Assembly: GCA_023247825.1 (NCBI GenBank)
Contig: JAHFFR010000007.1
Coordinates: forward strand, 1-38,072
Length of the DNA stretch: 38,072 nt
Direction of reading: 5' to 3'
Origin: Candidatus Omnitrophota bacterium
GTDB taxonomy: Bacteria; Omnitrophota; Gorgyraeia; Gygaellales; Profunditerraquicolaceae
Part shown: piece by piece, positions 1 to 10,039 of the stretch
How positions within the stretch are numbered: position 1 is the stretch's first letter
Layout of the letters: the number at the start of each line of letters is the position of its first letter
Notes under the pieces: model-generated
The model's input: the letters and a program-made list of their open reading frames with translations, nothing else
What the model was told of the DNA's origin: nothing
Databases searched by the model: none
Position numbers and translations under genes: made by a program

Positions 1-2
1 CG

Positions 3-2048
3 TTTAAAACCTGGATGTCTGAAGGCAAGACTATAACTTTGGCGCAGGCAAATGAAATTGCCGAGGCCATGAAGGAATGGGCGATTGCCAAAGGCGCAAC
101 CTATTATACGCATTGGTTCCAGCCGATGACCGGGCTTACTGCCGAGAAGCATGACAGTTTTATTTCGATAACCGGCCCGGGTAAAGTAATCGAGAAATTT
201 TCCGGGAATAAATTAATCCAGGGGGAGCCGGATGCTTCAAGTTTTCCTTCCGGAGGTATTCGCTCTACATTTGAAGCCAGAGGTTATACTGCCTGGGACC
301 CTTCGAGCCCGGCATTTATTATTGAGAGTAAGCTTGGTAAAACTTTATGCATTCCCACTATTTTTATATCTTATCACGGAGAGGCACTAGATAAAAAGCT
401 TCCTCTTTTGCGTTCGGATGAAGCCCTGAATAAAGCTGCCATAGGGTTGGTTAAACTTTTTGGCCATAAAGATGTAAAAAAGATATTCTCAACCTGCGGC
501 CCGGAACAGGAATATTTTTTAATTGATAAAAATTATTATAATTTACGGCAGGATTTAATTATGACCGGCCGCACTTTAACCGGCGCGCCTTCACCTAAGG
601 GCCAACAGCTGGAAGATCAGTATTTCGGTACGATTAAAGAGCGGGTGGTTAATTTTATGTTCGAAGTGGCAGAGGAGGCTTATAAGCTGGGCATTCCGGT
701 TATGACCCGCCATAATGAGGTTGCTCCGCACCAATATGAATTTGCTCCGGTATTTGAGGAGTCAAATATCGCCGCTGACCATAACCAGCTGCTTATGGAG
801 TTAATGAAAAAGGTTGCTTTACGCCACGATATGGTTTGCCTTTTACATGAGAAACCTTTTGCCGGGATAAATGGCAGCGGAAAACATTTGAATTGGTCGC
901 TGGCGGATGATTTAGGTAACAACTTGCTTAATCCCGGACAAACTCCGGAAGATAACCTTCAATTTTTAGCAGTATTGGCCGCGGTCTTAAGAGCAGTTTA
1001 TCTGCATGCTGATCTTCTGCGTGCTTCGGTTGCTTTAGCCGGTAATGAACATCGCTTAGGTGCAAATGAAGCCCCTCCGGCAATTATCAGCGTATTCTTG
1101 GGCCAGCAGTTGAATTCTATCCTGGATATGATTGAAAAGGGAACCGAGTCTAAAGTTTCTAAGGCTGATATCATTGATTTAGGCCTAGGCCGCCTGCCTA
1201 AATTCAATAAGGATTCGACTGACCGTAACCGTACCTCACCATTTGCTTTTACCGGCGCCAAGTTTGAATTCCGCGCCGTAGGCTCATCGCAGAATATCTC
1301 AACACCCATCGCGGTAATCAATACGATTATCGCTGAAAGCCTTGATTATGTTGCTGATCAGATTAAGCGGGCTACATCTGGCGGAAAAGATTTTAATGCC
1401 AGCGTGCTTATGGTGATTTCCAAGGTTGTCAAAGAAACTAAACATGTTCGTTTTGAGGGGAATAATTATTCTGAAGAATGGAAAAAAGAGGCTAAGAAAA
1501 GAGGCCTGCCCAACGTTGCCGCAACTTATGAAGCGCTCGAGGCTTTAACTAAAAAAGAAAATATTGCTCTATTTGAAAAATACAAAGTTTTTTCAAAAGA
1601 AGAGTTAGTGGCGCGCTATCATATTTGGATTCACATGTACAACCTTACCTTGGAAATCGAAGCCAACACATTAAACGAAATGGTGAATGCTTCGGTTGTC
1701 CCGGCCGGTTATGAATATGAAAAATTATTGGCAGCCACTCTGGATGAGCTGGTTAGATTAAAGAAAAGCGCACGCTTAAAGGTGAATGAAGCGGCTTTAA
1801 AAGACAAGAAGGAGCATTTAAGCGACGTGGTTTTAAAGATTTATTATGTGCGCAAGAATGCCTCGGAAATGGTTAAGTTACTTGAGAATGCTAAAAAGGT
1901 AAGCAACGAGAAACGCGCTGAAATTTATTTTAATGAACTTAAGCCGTTGATGGAACATATCAGAAAACATGTGGATCAGCTTGAGTGTGTAGTCTCTGAT
2001 GATGCCTGGGATTTACCCAAGTACCGCGAAATGTTGTTCATAAAATAA
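3..2048 (+). CDS. glnN: Glutamine synthetase type III (GlnN), 5'-truncated by window start
   Basis: GSIII-type sequence (KGATYYTHWFQPMTGLTAEKHDSF, GPEQEYFLID, NEVAPHQYEFAPVFEESNIAADHNQLLMELMKKVA, GINGSGKHLNWSL). The frame is open upstream of the ATG at 15 (codons F K T W), so the true start lies outside the window. Confidence 0.95.
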   Translation, partial: FKTWMSEGKTITLAQANEIAEAMKEWAIAKGATYYTHWFQPMTGLTAEKHDSFISITGPGKVIEKFSGNKLIQGEPDASSFPSGGIRSTFEARGYTAWDPSSPAFIIESKLGKTLCIPTIFISYHGEALDKKLPLLRSDEALNKAAIGLVKLFGHKDVKKIFSTCGPEQEYFLIDKNYYNLRQDLIMTGRTLTGAPSPKGQQLEDQYFGTIKERVVNFMFEVAEEAYKLGIPVMTRHNEVAPHQYEFAPVFEESNIAADHNQLLMELMKKVALRHDMVCLLHEKPFAGINGSGKHLNWSLADDLGNNLLNPGQTPEDNLQFLAVLAAVLRAVYLHADLLRASVALAGNEHRLGANEAPPAIISVFLGQQLNSILDMIEKGTESKVSKADIIDLGLGRLPKFNKDSTDRNRTSPFAFTGAKFEFRAVGSSQNISTPIAVINTIIAESLDYVADQIKRATSGGKDFNASVLMVISKVVKETKHVRFEGNNYSEEWKKEAKKRGLPNVAATYEALEALTKKENIALFEKYKVFSKEELVARYHIWIHMYNLTLEIEANTLNEMVNASVVPAGYEYEKLLAATLDELVRLKKSARLKVNEAALKDKKEHLSDVVLKIYYVRKNASEMVKLLENAKKVSNEKRAEIYFNELKPLMEHIRKHVDQLECVVSDDAWDLPKYREMLFIK

Positions 2049-2095
2049 GAATAATAAGCACAGTGTAGTGCTTTAAGATGTAACTAATAGAACAT

Positions 2096-2146
2096 AGGCG
2101 TTCATGATGGCCGGACTGTTTTTTGCCAAAGTGAACGTCTTTTTTT
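2096..2146 (+). terminator. Intrinsic terminator-like hairpin between glnN and the Fis-like regulator
   Basis: AGGCGTTCA (2096-2104) pairs with TGAACGTCT (2132-2140, one G-U pair). Inner helix TGGC (2108-2111)/GCCA (2125-2128). Followed by a T-run. Confidence 0.7.
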
Positions 2147-2178
2147 ATCAGTAGCCGTGCATAAGTTTTAAGCAAAAT

Positions 2179-2562
2179 ATGATTACCATACTGATTACGG
2201 AAGACGAAGTAAAAACAAAGGAAGCCTTGGCTAAGATGTTAGAGCAGGAGGGGTATACTTTATCCGTAAATGCAAATCAGGACAATGTAATCCGAGTAGT
2301 AAAAAAGAATTGTATAAGGGACCTGGTTTTTATTAAGGATAAAGTGGTTGAATTGGAAAATTCCTTGTTTATTGAGAAAAAAGGGGTATTATATAAATCC
2401 GTTTTAGAGGCAATCGAGAAACCTTTACTTGAACAGGCCTTGGAGCGCTGTGAAGGCAATCAACTTAAGGCCGCCCGTATCCTGGGGATTAACCGCAACA
2501 CAATGCGCGCAAAAATAAAGAAATTAGGTATTGATGTGACAAGATGGAAAACAAATTTATGA
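2179..2562 (+). CDS. Small Fis-like HTH transcriptional regulator with a short N-terminal receiver-like segment
   Basis: C-terminus LYKSVLEAIEKPLLEQALERCEGNQLKAARILGINRNTMRAKIKKLGI matches Fis/NtrC C-terminal HTH. N-terminus MITILITEDEVKTKEALAKMLEQEGY resembles the start of a response regulator receiver. Confidence 0.8.
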   Translation: MITILITEDEVKTKEALAKMLEQEGYTLSVNANQDNVIRVVKKNCIRDLVFIKDKVVELENSLFIEKKGVLYKSVLEAIEKPLLEQALERCEGNQLKAARILGINRNTMRAKIKKLGIDVTRWKTNL

Positions 2563-5500
2563 AACAAGCATATTTACCGCAAAAACAGGGTTTATATGAT
2601 CCGCAGTTCGAGCATGATTCATGCGGCGTAGGGTTTGTTTGCAATATCAAGGGGAATAAAAGCAACGATATTCTTAAGCAGGGGCTGGAGGTTTTAAGGC
2701 ACCTTGCGCACCGCGGGGCATGCGGCGCAGACCCTAAAACCGGTGATGGCGCGGGTATTCTTATTCAGTTTCCGCATGATTTTTTTGTTTCCGTCTGCGC
2801 GGATGAAAAAATTAAATTACCCGAAGAAGGCCGGTATGCTTCAGGACTAGTATTCCTGCCGCTTGATAAAGATGAGCGTAAATTCTGCAAAGAGGTTTTC
2901 CGGAAGGCCATAGCTTCGGAACAACAATTATTTTTGGGCTGGCGCAGCGTGCCGGTGGATAACCGGGATATCGGGCAAAGCGCCAAAGATAGCCAGCCGC
3001 AGATTGAACAAATCTTCATCGGCGTAAATAAAAAAATAAATGATGTCCTGTCTTTCGAAAGAAAGCTTTATGTTATCCGCAAGCAGGTTGAAAATATCAT
3101 CCGCGCCTCAAAAATAAAGCAGAAAACCTTTTTTTATATCCCCAGCTTATCCAGCCGCACTTTTATTTACAAGGGCCTTTTAATGCCGCATCAGGTGGAA
3201 AATTTCTTTTTGGATTTAAATTCCAGAGAAATTAAGAGCGCTTTGGCTTTAGTGCATTCGCGTTATTCCACAAATACATTCCCTACCTGGGATCTTTCCC
3301 AGCCGTTCAGGTTTATCGCGCATAATGGTGAAATTAATACTTTAAGAGGCAATATCAATTGGATGGCTGCCCGCCAAAGCCTTTTAAAAAGCGGGTTATT
3401 TGGCCGTGACCTAAAAAAAATACTCCCGGTAATTGTCCCCGGCGGGAGTGATTCCGCGGCTATTGATAATGTTTTTGAGCTTCTAACTTTATCCGGCAGG
3501 AGCCTTGCGCACGCGATTTCAATGCTTATACCCGCCGCATGGGAGCAGAATAATTTGCTTACCCGGAAAATAAAGGCTTTTTACAAATACCACGCCTGCC
3601 TTATTGAGCCCTGGGATGGGCCGGCTGCTATCGCTTTTACTGATGGCCTCTGCATCGGGGCGGTGCTTGACCGTAACGGGCTCAGGCCCTGCCGTTATAT
3701 TGTTACCAAAAACGATTTTGTAGTTATGGCTTCTGAAGTGGGGGTTTTGGATATTGCGCCCTCTGACATTCTTTACTCAGGCAGGCTTGAGCCGGGCAAG
3801 ACTTTTTTTATCGATACTAAGGCCGGCCGCATAATTGAGGATAGCCGGATAAAGAAAGAGTTGGCCGAGGATAGGCCGTATGAACAGTGGATTAATAAAA
3901 ATATCCTGGAGTTGGATGATTTACCCGTTAAAACCCCGAAGAAAAATAAAACCGATACGTTAACCCAGCTAAAAGCCTTTGGTTATACCCGCGAAGATTT
4001 AAAAACAATTATTAAGCCGATGGCCGAGAATGCCCAGGAGCCGATAGGTTCAATGGGCAATGATACCCCTCATGCTCTGCTTTCAGCTAAGCCGCAGCTT
4101 TTATTTTCTTATTTCAAACAATTATTTGCCCAGGTAACTAATCCGCCGATTGACCCTATCCGCGAGGAGCTGGTAATGAGCTTGGCCAGTTACCTGGGTC
4201 CGGGGAAGAATATTTTGAGCGACGGCCAGGATCACTGCCATAAATTATTAGTGAACCGTCCGATTCTCAGTGATAGCGAAATTGAAAAGATACGTAAAAT
4301 AAAAAAGAATGGTTTTAAAACCAAGAGTATCTCGCTACTTTTTAAGGTAGCCGCTAAAGTAGATTTTTCAAAAGAGCTTAAGAAAATCTTCCGGGAAGCA
4401 GAGTCTGCTATTAAAGAAGGGTATACCTTTATTGTTTTAAGTGACCGCGGGGTAAACAAAAATTATGCCGGTATCCCCAGCCTTTTGGCGGTTTCTGCCC
4501 TGCACCATTATTTGCTGCGGCGTTCTTTGCGCACCCAGATTAGTATCATTCTGGAGAGCGCAGAACCTCGCGAAGTAAACCATTTTGCCCTGCTTTTTGG
4601 TTATGGGGCCGATTGCGTTAATCCATATCTTGCTTTTGAGGCTGTAGAGGGCATGGTTAAAGATAAACAATTGGATCTTGATGCCGAAAAGGCAAAGCAT
4701 AATTACATAAAGGCCATAAATAAAGGAATTTTAAAAGTTCTCTCCAAGATGGGGATATCTACTTTGCAGAGTTACCGGGGCGCCCAAATATTCGAAGCAG
4801 TGGGATTAAATCAAAATGTAATTGATAATTATTTCAGCGGTACAGCTTCCAGGGTTAACGGGGTTTCTTTAGATACTATTATCAAGGAAACTATTATGAG
4901 GCATAAGGAGGCTTTTCCTGTAATGCCGCAGGAAACAGATTACCTGAATACAGGCGGAGTTTATCAGTGGAAGCGCGACGGAGAATTTCATCTCTGGAAC
5001 CCGCAAAGTATTGCTGCTTTGCAGGATGCGGCGCGCAATAATGACTATAAAAAATATCAGGAATTCGCGGGTTTAATTAACGATCAGTCAAAGAATCCCG
5101 CTACTTTAAGAAGTTTATTAAAATTCAAAACACAAAAATCCATTTTACTGGATGAAGTTGAGCCGGTACAGGAGATTGTGAAACATTTTGCAACCGGCGC
5201 GATGAGCTTTGGTTCGATTAGCCGCTCGACGCATGAGACAATCGCTATTGCAATGAATAGGCTGAAGGGTAAATCCAATACCGGAGAAGGCGGGGAGGAC
5301 CCCGCGCGTTTTATTCCTTTGCCTAACGGTGATTCTGTGAGGAGCGCAATTAAACAGGTTGCCAGCGGCCGTTTCGGGGTAACGGCAAATTATTTGGTTA
5401 ATGCCGATGAGCTGCAGATTAAAATTGCCCAGGGTGCCAAGCCCGGCGAGGGCGGCCAGCTTCCGGGGCACAAGGTCAGCGCGATAATTGCCAAAACGCG

Positions 5501-7085
5501 TTATACTACCCCGGGGGTTACTTTAATTTCTCCTCCGCCGCACCATGATATCTATTCAATTGAAGATTTAGCGCAGCTTATCTTTGATTTAAAAAATGCA
5601 AATCCTGAGGCGCGTATCAGCGTAAAATTAGTTTCTGAAACCGGCGTAGGCACAGTTGCCGCAGGGGTTGCAAAAGGCCACGCGGATATGATCCTTATTT
5701 CAGGCGGGGACGGGGGGACAGGCGCTTCACCTTTAAGTTCAATTAAGCACGCCGGGCTTCCCTGGGAATTAGGCCTTTCGGAAACACACCAGACCTTAGT
5801 CTTGAATGATTTAAGGAGCAGGGTGCGCTTGCAGACCGACGGCCAGATGCGCACAGGCCGTGACGTAGCTATTGCCGCATTATTAGGCGCTGAAGAGTTT
5901 GGGTTTTGTACCGCGGTGTTAATTGTTCTAGGCTGTGTTATGCTCCGGCACTGTAACCTGAATAATTGTTCGGTAGGCATTGCCACGCAGGATGAAATCC
6001 TGGAAAAAAGATTCTCTGGCAGGCCGGAGTATATTATAAATTATTTTACTTTTATCGCTAACGAGTTACGCCAGATTATGAGCTCTTTAGGTATCAGGAA
6101 ATTAGAGGATATGGTCGGCAGGGTAGATTTACTTGAGTTGAATCAGGAAATCCTGCCCTGGAAGGCAAAAGAAATTGATTTTTCTAAAATCCTTTATAAG
6201 CCGCAAGTGCCCGAATCGGTAAAAACGCATTATTGCCGGAAACAGGATCATGGCATCGATAAAATCCTTGATTTAAAACTCATTGAATTATCCAAGCCGG
6301 CTTTAGAGAATGCCCAGGATGTTGAAATAAGACAAAAGATTGAAAATGTAAACCGTACGACAGGGGCAATGTTAAGCGGGGAGGTTTGCAAGAGGCACGG
6401 AGAAAGCGGATTACCGGAAGATTCGATTAAGTGTAATTTTAAAGGTGTTGCCGGCCAAAGCTTCGGCGCCTTTTTAGCCAAAGGTATTACTTTTGTCCTG
6501 GAGGGTATGGCTAATGATTATGTCGGCAAGGGCATATCCGGAGGTAGAATTATAATTTATCCGGATAAAAAGGCGGATTATAAGCCGGATGAAAATATTA
6601 TTATCGGGAACACTACTTTTTACGGGGCAATTAACGGAGAGGCCTATATCAGAGGTGTTGCCGGAGAAAGATTCTGCATCAGGAATTCCGGGTTAGATGC
6701 GGTTGTCGAAGGGGTAGGGGATCATGGCTGCGAATATATGACCGGAGGCAGGATCGTTGTTTTGGGAAAAACCGGCAGGAACTTTGCGGCAGGGATGTCC
6801 GGCGGAATCGCCTATTGTTTGGATGAGGGAGGAGATTTTAAGAGAAAGTGCAATATGGAGATGGTCGCGCTGGAAAAAATAGCCGCCCCTGACATAGAAA
6901 CAATTAAAAATTTACTGGCTAACCATTATAAATATACGCAAAGCCCGAAGGCAAAAGAGATAGTTGATAATTTCCATAAATATGCTGATATTTTCATTAA
7001 AGTTATGCCTTTGGAATATAAACGTATATTGGAAGAGAAAGAATCTGTTAAGAAGGCAGATTCGGGAGAATACACCGATGGGTGA
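2544..7085 (+). CDS. gltB: Glutamate synthase (GOGAT) large subunit
   Basis: 1513 aa. Class II amidotransferase Cys in HDSCGVGF, RHLAHRGACGADPKTGDGAG, FMN domain EGGEDPARF and GGDGGTGASPLSSIKHAG, [3Fe-4S] motif CVMLRHCNLNNCSVGIATQ, C-terminal GXGXG beta-helix. The propeptide start may be 2544 or 2559. Confidence 0.97.
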   Translation: MENKFMKQAYLPQKQGLYDPQFEHDSCGVGFVCNIKGNKSNDILKQGLEVLRHLAHRGACGADPKTGDGAGILIQFPHDFFVSVCADEKIKLPEEGRYASGLVFLPLDKDERKFCKEVFRKAIASEQQLFLGWRSVPVDNRDIGQSAKDSQPQIEQIFIGVNKKINDVLSFERKLYVIRKQVENIIRASKIKQKTFFYIPSLSSRTFIYKGLLMPHQVENFFLDLNSREIKSALALVHSRYSTNTFPTWDLSQPFRFIAHNGEINTLRGNINWMAARQSLLKSGLFGRDLKKILPVIVPGGSDSAAIDNVFELLTLSGRSLAHAISMLIPAAWEQNNLLTRKIKAFYKYHACLIEPWDGPAAIAFTDGLCIGAVLDRNGLRPCRYIVTKNDFVVMASEVGVLDIAPSDILYSGRLEPGKTFFIDTKAGRIIEDSRIKKELAEDRPYEQWINKNILELDDLPVKTPKKNKTDTLTQLKAFGYTREDLKTIIKPMAENAQEPIGSMGNDTPHALLSAKPQLLFSYFKQLFAQVTNPPIDPIREELVMSLASYLGPGKNILSDGQDHCHKLLVNRPILSDSEIEKIRKIKKNGFKTKSISLLFKVAAKVDFSKELKKIFREAESAIKEGYTFIVLSDRGVNKNYAGIPSLLAVSALHHYLLRRSLRTQISIILESAEPREVNHFALLFGYGADCVNPYLAFEAVEGMVKDKQLDLDAEKAKHNYIKAINKGILKVLSKMGISTLQSYRGAQIFEAVGLNQNVIDNYFSGTASRVNGVSLDTIIKETIMRHKEAFPVMPQETDYLNTGGVYQWKRDGEFHLWNPQSIAALQDAARNNDYKKYQEFAGLINDQSKNPATLRSLLKFKTQKSILLDEVEPVQEIVKHFATGAMSFGSISRSTHETIAIAMNRLKGKSNTGEGGEDPARFIPLPNGDSVRSAIKQVASGRFGVTANYLVNADELQIKIAQGAKPGEGGQLPGHKVSAIIAKTRYTTPGVTLISPPPHHDIYSIEDLAQLIFDLKNANPEARISVKLVSETGVGTVAAGVAKGHADMILISGGDGGTGASPLSSIKHAGLPWELGLSETHQTLVLNDLRSRVRLQTDGQMRTGRDVAIAALLGAEEFGFCTAVLIVLGCVMLRHCNLNNCSVGIATQDEILEKRFSGRPEYIINYFTFIANELRQIMSSLGIRKLEDMVGRVDLLELNQEILPWKAKEIDFSKILYKPQVPESVKTHYCRKQDHGIDKILDLKLIELSKPALENAQDVEIRQKIENVNRTTGAMLSGEVCKRHGESGLPEDSIKCNFKGVAGQSFGAFLAKGITFVLEGMANDYVGKGISGGRIIIYPDKKADYKPDENIIIGNTTFYGAINGEAYIRGVAGERFCIRNSGLDAVVEGVGDHGCEYMTGGRIVVLGKTGRNFAAGMSGGIAYCLDEGGDFKRKCNMEMVALEKIAAPDIETIKNLLANHYKYTQSPKAKEIVDNFHKYADIFIKVMPLEYKRILEEKESVKKADSGEYTDG

Positions 7086-8520
7086 TATCAAGGGATTCCT
7101 GAAGGTTAAAAGGCAGCCGCTTCTTTTGCGCCCGGCTTGCGAAAGAGTGAAAGATTTTAAAGAAGTTAATCTTTTGCGCCCGGAGATTTCCGTTAAGGAG
7201 CAATCATCGCGTTGCATGGATTGCGGCACGCCTTTCTGCCATTCGGGCTGCCCCATAGGTAATTACATCCCGGAGTGGAATGACCTTGTTTTTCATAACC
7301 AATGGGAGAAGGCTTTTAGTTTGCTCAGAGCCACTAACAATCTTCCTGAAATTACCGGCAGGATTTGCCCTTCTCTTTGCGAATATGCCTGCGTTTTAGG
7401 GATTAATGATGATCCGGTAACTATCCGCGAAAATGAATTAGCTATTATTGAGCATGCTTTTAAAAATGGATTAATAAAGCCGCGTCCCCCTAAAAAAAGG
7501 ACAGGTAAAAGAATAGCTGTAGTTGGTTCGGGCCCGGCCGGCCTTGCCTGCGCGGATCAGCTCAATTTTGCCGGCCATAGTGTTGTAGTTTTTGAAAGAG
7601 ACGACGCTATCGGAGGAATATTGCGTTATGGAATTCCTGAGTTTAAATTGGAGAAGAAAATAATTGACCGCAGAATCAAGATTTTGGAAAAAGAAGGGGT
7701 AAAATTCAGGACCGGAATAAATATAGGGGTTGATTATAAAATTAATAAACTAAAAGATGAATTTGACGCAGTTTGTATTGCCTGCGGCTCGCGCACCCCG
7801 CGGGATTTAAATATCGAAGGAAGGCATCTTGCCGGGATCCATTTTGCCATGGATTATCTGATCCAGTCAAACAAAAGGATGAAAGGGCAGGATATTGCGC
7901 CCGGTAAATTGATTGACGCTAAGGGCAGGCGGGTCGTAGTTATCGGCGGAGGGGATACCGGGGCTGATTGCGTAGGAGTCGCGCATCGCCAGGGCGCATC
8001 CTGTGTTGTGCAAATTGAAATTATGCCTAAACCGCCAACCTGTCGCACCCCGGATTATTCCTGGCCGAAATACCCCCTGTTGCTTAAATCTTCGACCAGT
8101 CACGAAGAAGGCGGAGAGCGGGATTGGTCGGTGCTAAGCAAAAAGTTTATTGGTTCGGACGGTAAGATTAAAAAGCTCTCCTGCGTCAGGGTTGAATTTA
8201 AGAAAGATGACCGGGGCTGCCCCGTTATGCAAGAAGCAGCCGGTTCCGAGTTTGAAATTGAAGTAGATTTGGTAATTCTGGCCCTAGGTTTTCTGCATCC
8301 TGAGAAAAAAGGCATAATTGAAGAGCTTAAATTAGGCCTGGATCAGAAGGGAAACGTAAAAACCGCTGATAATTTTATGACCTCTAAAAGAGGAATTTTT
8401 GCCTGTGGAGATATGCGCCGCGGCCAATCCTTGATTGTCTGGGCGATTGCCGAGGGTAGGCAGGCAGCGCATAATATTGATAAATATTTAATGGGTGCTA
8501 CTTGCCTGTCGGTTATATAA
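7078..8520 (+). CDS. gltD: Glutamate synthase small subunit, FAD/NADPH-dependent
   Basis: Start re-placed at ATG 7078 (MGDIKGFLKVKRQPL), overlapping the gltB stop. Cys motifs CMDCGTPFCHSGCPIGNYIPEWNDL, dinucleotide-binding VVGSGPAGLACADQL and VVVIGGGDTGADCVG. Confidence 0.95.
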   Translation: MGDIKGFLKVKRQPLLLRPACERVKDFKEVNLLRPEISVKEQSSRCMDCGTPFCHSGCPIGNYIPEWNDLVFHNQWEKAFSLLRATNNLPEITGRICPSLCEYACVLGINDDPVTIRENELAIIEHAFKNGLIKPRPPKKRTGKRIAVVGSGPAGLACADQLNFAGHSVVVFERDDAIGGILRYGIPEFKLEKKIIDRRIKILEKEGVKFRTGINIGVDYKINKLKDEFDAVCIACGSRTPRDLNIEGRHLAGIHFAMDYLIQSNKRMKGQDIAPGKLIDAKGRRVVVIGGGDTGADCVGVAHRQGASCVVQIEIMPKPPTCRTPDYSWPKYPLLLKSSTSHEEGGERDWSVLSKKFIGSDGKIKKLSCVRVEFKKDDRGCPVMQEAAGSEFEIEVDLVILALGFLHPEKKGIIEELKLGLDQKGNVKTADNFMTSKRGIFACGDMRRGQSLIVWAIAEGRQAAHNIDKYLMGATCLSVI

Positions 8521-8543
8521 TTCCCTTAACAGTATAAAATAAG

Positions 8544-8571
8544 TTGACAAAGGTATTCTGAGAGTTAGAAT
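8544..8571 (+). promoter_or_regulatory. Sigma70-like promoter candidate upstream of the group 4 hydrogenase operon
   Basis: TTGACA (8544-8549), 16-nt spacer, TAGAAT (8566-8571). Confidence 0.45.
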
Positions 8572-8614
8572 TATACCTTAAATTAATTGATAAGTGGCAG
8601 GCTAAAGAGGGGCT

Positions 8615-10039
8615 ATGAAATACGAATCCATGCTTTTAAGCATAGTTTTTGTTCCGCTGGCCGGGGCGTTTGTCCTGCCTTTTGCGGGATTTATCTCTTC
8701 CAGGTTCAGGAATTTTCTTGCCCTCGCGCTTGTCTCTGCTTCGTTTATCTTTTCTTTAAAGCTCCTTCCGCAGGTAATCACCGGCCAACCGGTAATTGTA
8801 TCCCATAATTTTCTTTTAGGGTTCAATTCAGCCTTTTACGCTGACAGCTTTGCGCTATTTATGGCCATGGCGTCTTCTTTCATCAGCGCCATAATTATTT
8901 TGTATTCCTTCGGCTATATCAACCATTATAAGAATCAAAATGAATATTATCTTATGGTGGTATTGTTTCTTGGCGCGATGATGGGCATAGTATTCTCCGG
9001 GAACCTGATATTCCTGTATATATTCTGGGAAATTACCGCTATAACCAGCTGGCGCTTAATTGGTTTCTTCAGGGAAAGGGAGCATCTTTTAAAAGCGGAT
9101 AAGGCATTTTTAGTAACGGTATTTGGCGCCCTGGTTATGCTTTTAGGTTTTATCTGCATTTATCAGCAGACAGGCACGTTTGACCTGAAGGCCAATTTAA
9201 TTTCAAATATTGCCGTAGCCCTTGTTCTGGTTGGAATATTTTCTAAATCAGCGACACTGCCGTTTCATACCTGGCTTCCTGACGCGGGTGTTGCCCCTTC
9301 TCCGGTTACCGCGCTTCTGCATGCCGCAATATTGGTAAAAATCGGGCTTTATGTTTTTGCCCGCCTGTTTATTGCGGTTTATTCAATCAGCCCGGTGTGG
9401 CATACCGTTGTCCCGGTGATAGCCGCGTTAAGCAGTTTAGTCTGTGCCGGCGCAGCGCTTATCGAGACCGATCTAAAACGGATTATCGCATATTCTACGG
9501 TGAGCCAGATAGGTTTTATTTTCTTTGGTTTGGCCATAGGCAATGAGGTTGGGATCATCGGCGGATTACTGTATATCCTTATGCACGGTTTGGCAAAAGC
9601 CGGTTTATTCCTTTGCGCCGGTATTGTCGAACAGAATACAAAAGTCAGGGATATTACCAAATTAGGCGGCCTTATTAAGGCCATGCCGGTTACGGCAATA
9701 TCTTTCTTGCTCTGCGCTTTTTCGGTAATGGGTATACCTCCATTCGGCGGATTTTTCAGCAAGTATTTAGTATTTTCAGGCGCGGTAGAAAGCGGCCAAT
9801 TGGCCATTGCTTTTGTTTTTCTCGCAGGGGCTTTCTTAACCATAGCTTATCTTTTAAGGGTCTTTAATCTGGTATTTTTAGGCCAGGAGAAGTCGCCTTC
9901 TCAAAAAGAAGGGGATAGGCTGATGGTTTTTAGTGTAGCAACGCTGGCAGTGCTTTCGCTTGCCGGTGGGATTTTCATAAGCTACCTTTATAATTTTGCG
10001 GCAATTTCAACAACCCAGATGCTGGCAATGGCTAAATGA
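8615..10039 (+). CDS. Proton-translocating antiporter-like membrane subunit (NuoL/M/N, HyfB/MrpD family) of energy-converting hydrogenase
   Basis: Multi-TM. LYIFWEITAITSW (TM Glu), SKSATLPFHTWLPDAGVAPSPVTALLHAAILVKIG, DLKRIIAYSTVSQIGFI. Confidence 0.9.
   Translation: MKYESMLLSIVFVPLAGAFVLPFAGFISSRFRNFLALALVSASFIFSLKLLPQVITGQPVIVSHNFLLGFNSAFYADSFALFMAMASSFISAIIILYSFGYINHYKNQNEYYLMVVLFLGAMMGIVFSGNLIFLYIFWEITAITSWRLIGFFREREHLLKADKAFLVTVFGALVMLLGFICIYQQTGTFDLKANLISNIAVALVLVGIFSKSATLPFHTWLPDAGVAPSPVTALLHAAILVKIGLYVFARLFIAVYSISPVWHTVVPVIAALSSLVCAGAALIETDLKRIIAYSTVSQIGFIFFGLAIGNEVGIIGGLLYILMHGLAKAGLFLCAGIVEQNTKVRDITKLGGLIKAMPVTAISFLLCAFSVMGIPPFGGFFSKYLVFSGAVESGQLAIAFVFLAGAFLTIAYLLRVFNLVFLGQEKSPSQKEGDRLMVFSVATLAVLSLAGGIFISYLYNFAAISTTQMLAMAK

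Noticed and set aside
2096-2146. Claim of a glnA-type glutamine riboswitch
   Set aside because: Only CGTTCA and a distant GGAC resemble the motif; the GGAAGTAGG core is missing. Treated as a terminator.
5552-5986. Long minus-strand ORF within gltB (and similar antisense ORFs at 9379-9843, 10359-10832, 12043-12465, 20989-21426, 30496-30867)
   Set aside because: They lie opposite strongly supported plus-strand genes, have low-complexity composition typical of shadow frames, and show no recognisable motifs.
7000-7077. Upstream start at 6964 for gltD in the ORF track
   Set aside because: The first 38 residues do not match GltD; ATG 7078 gives a standard N-terminus with a short overlap of the gltB stop.
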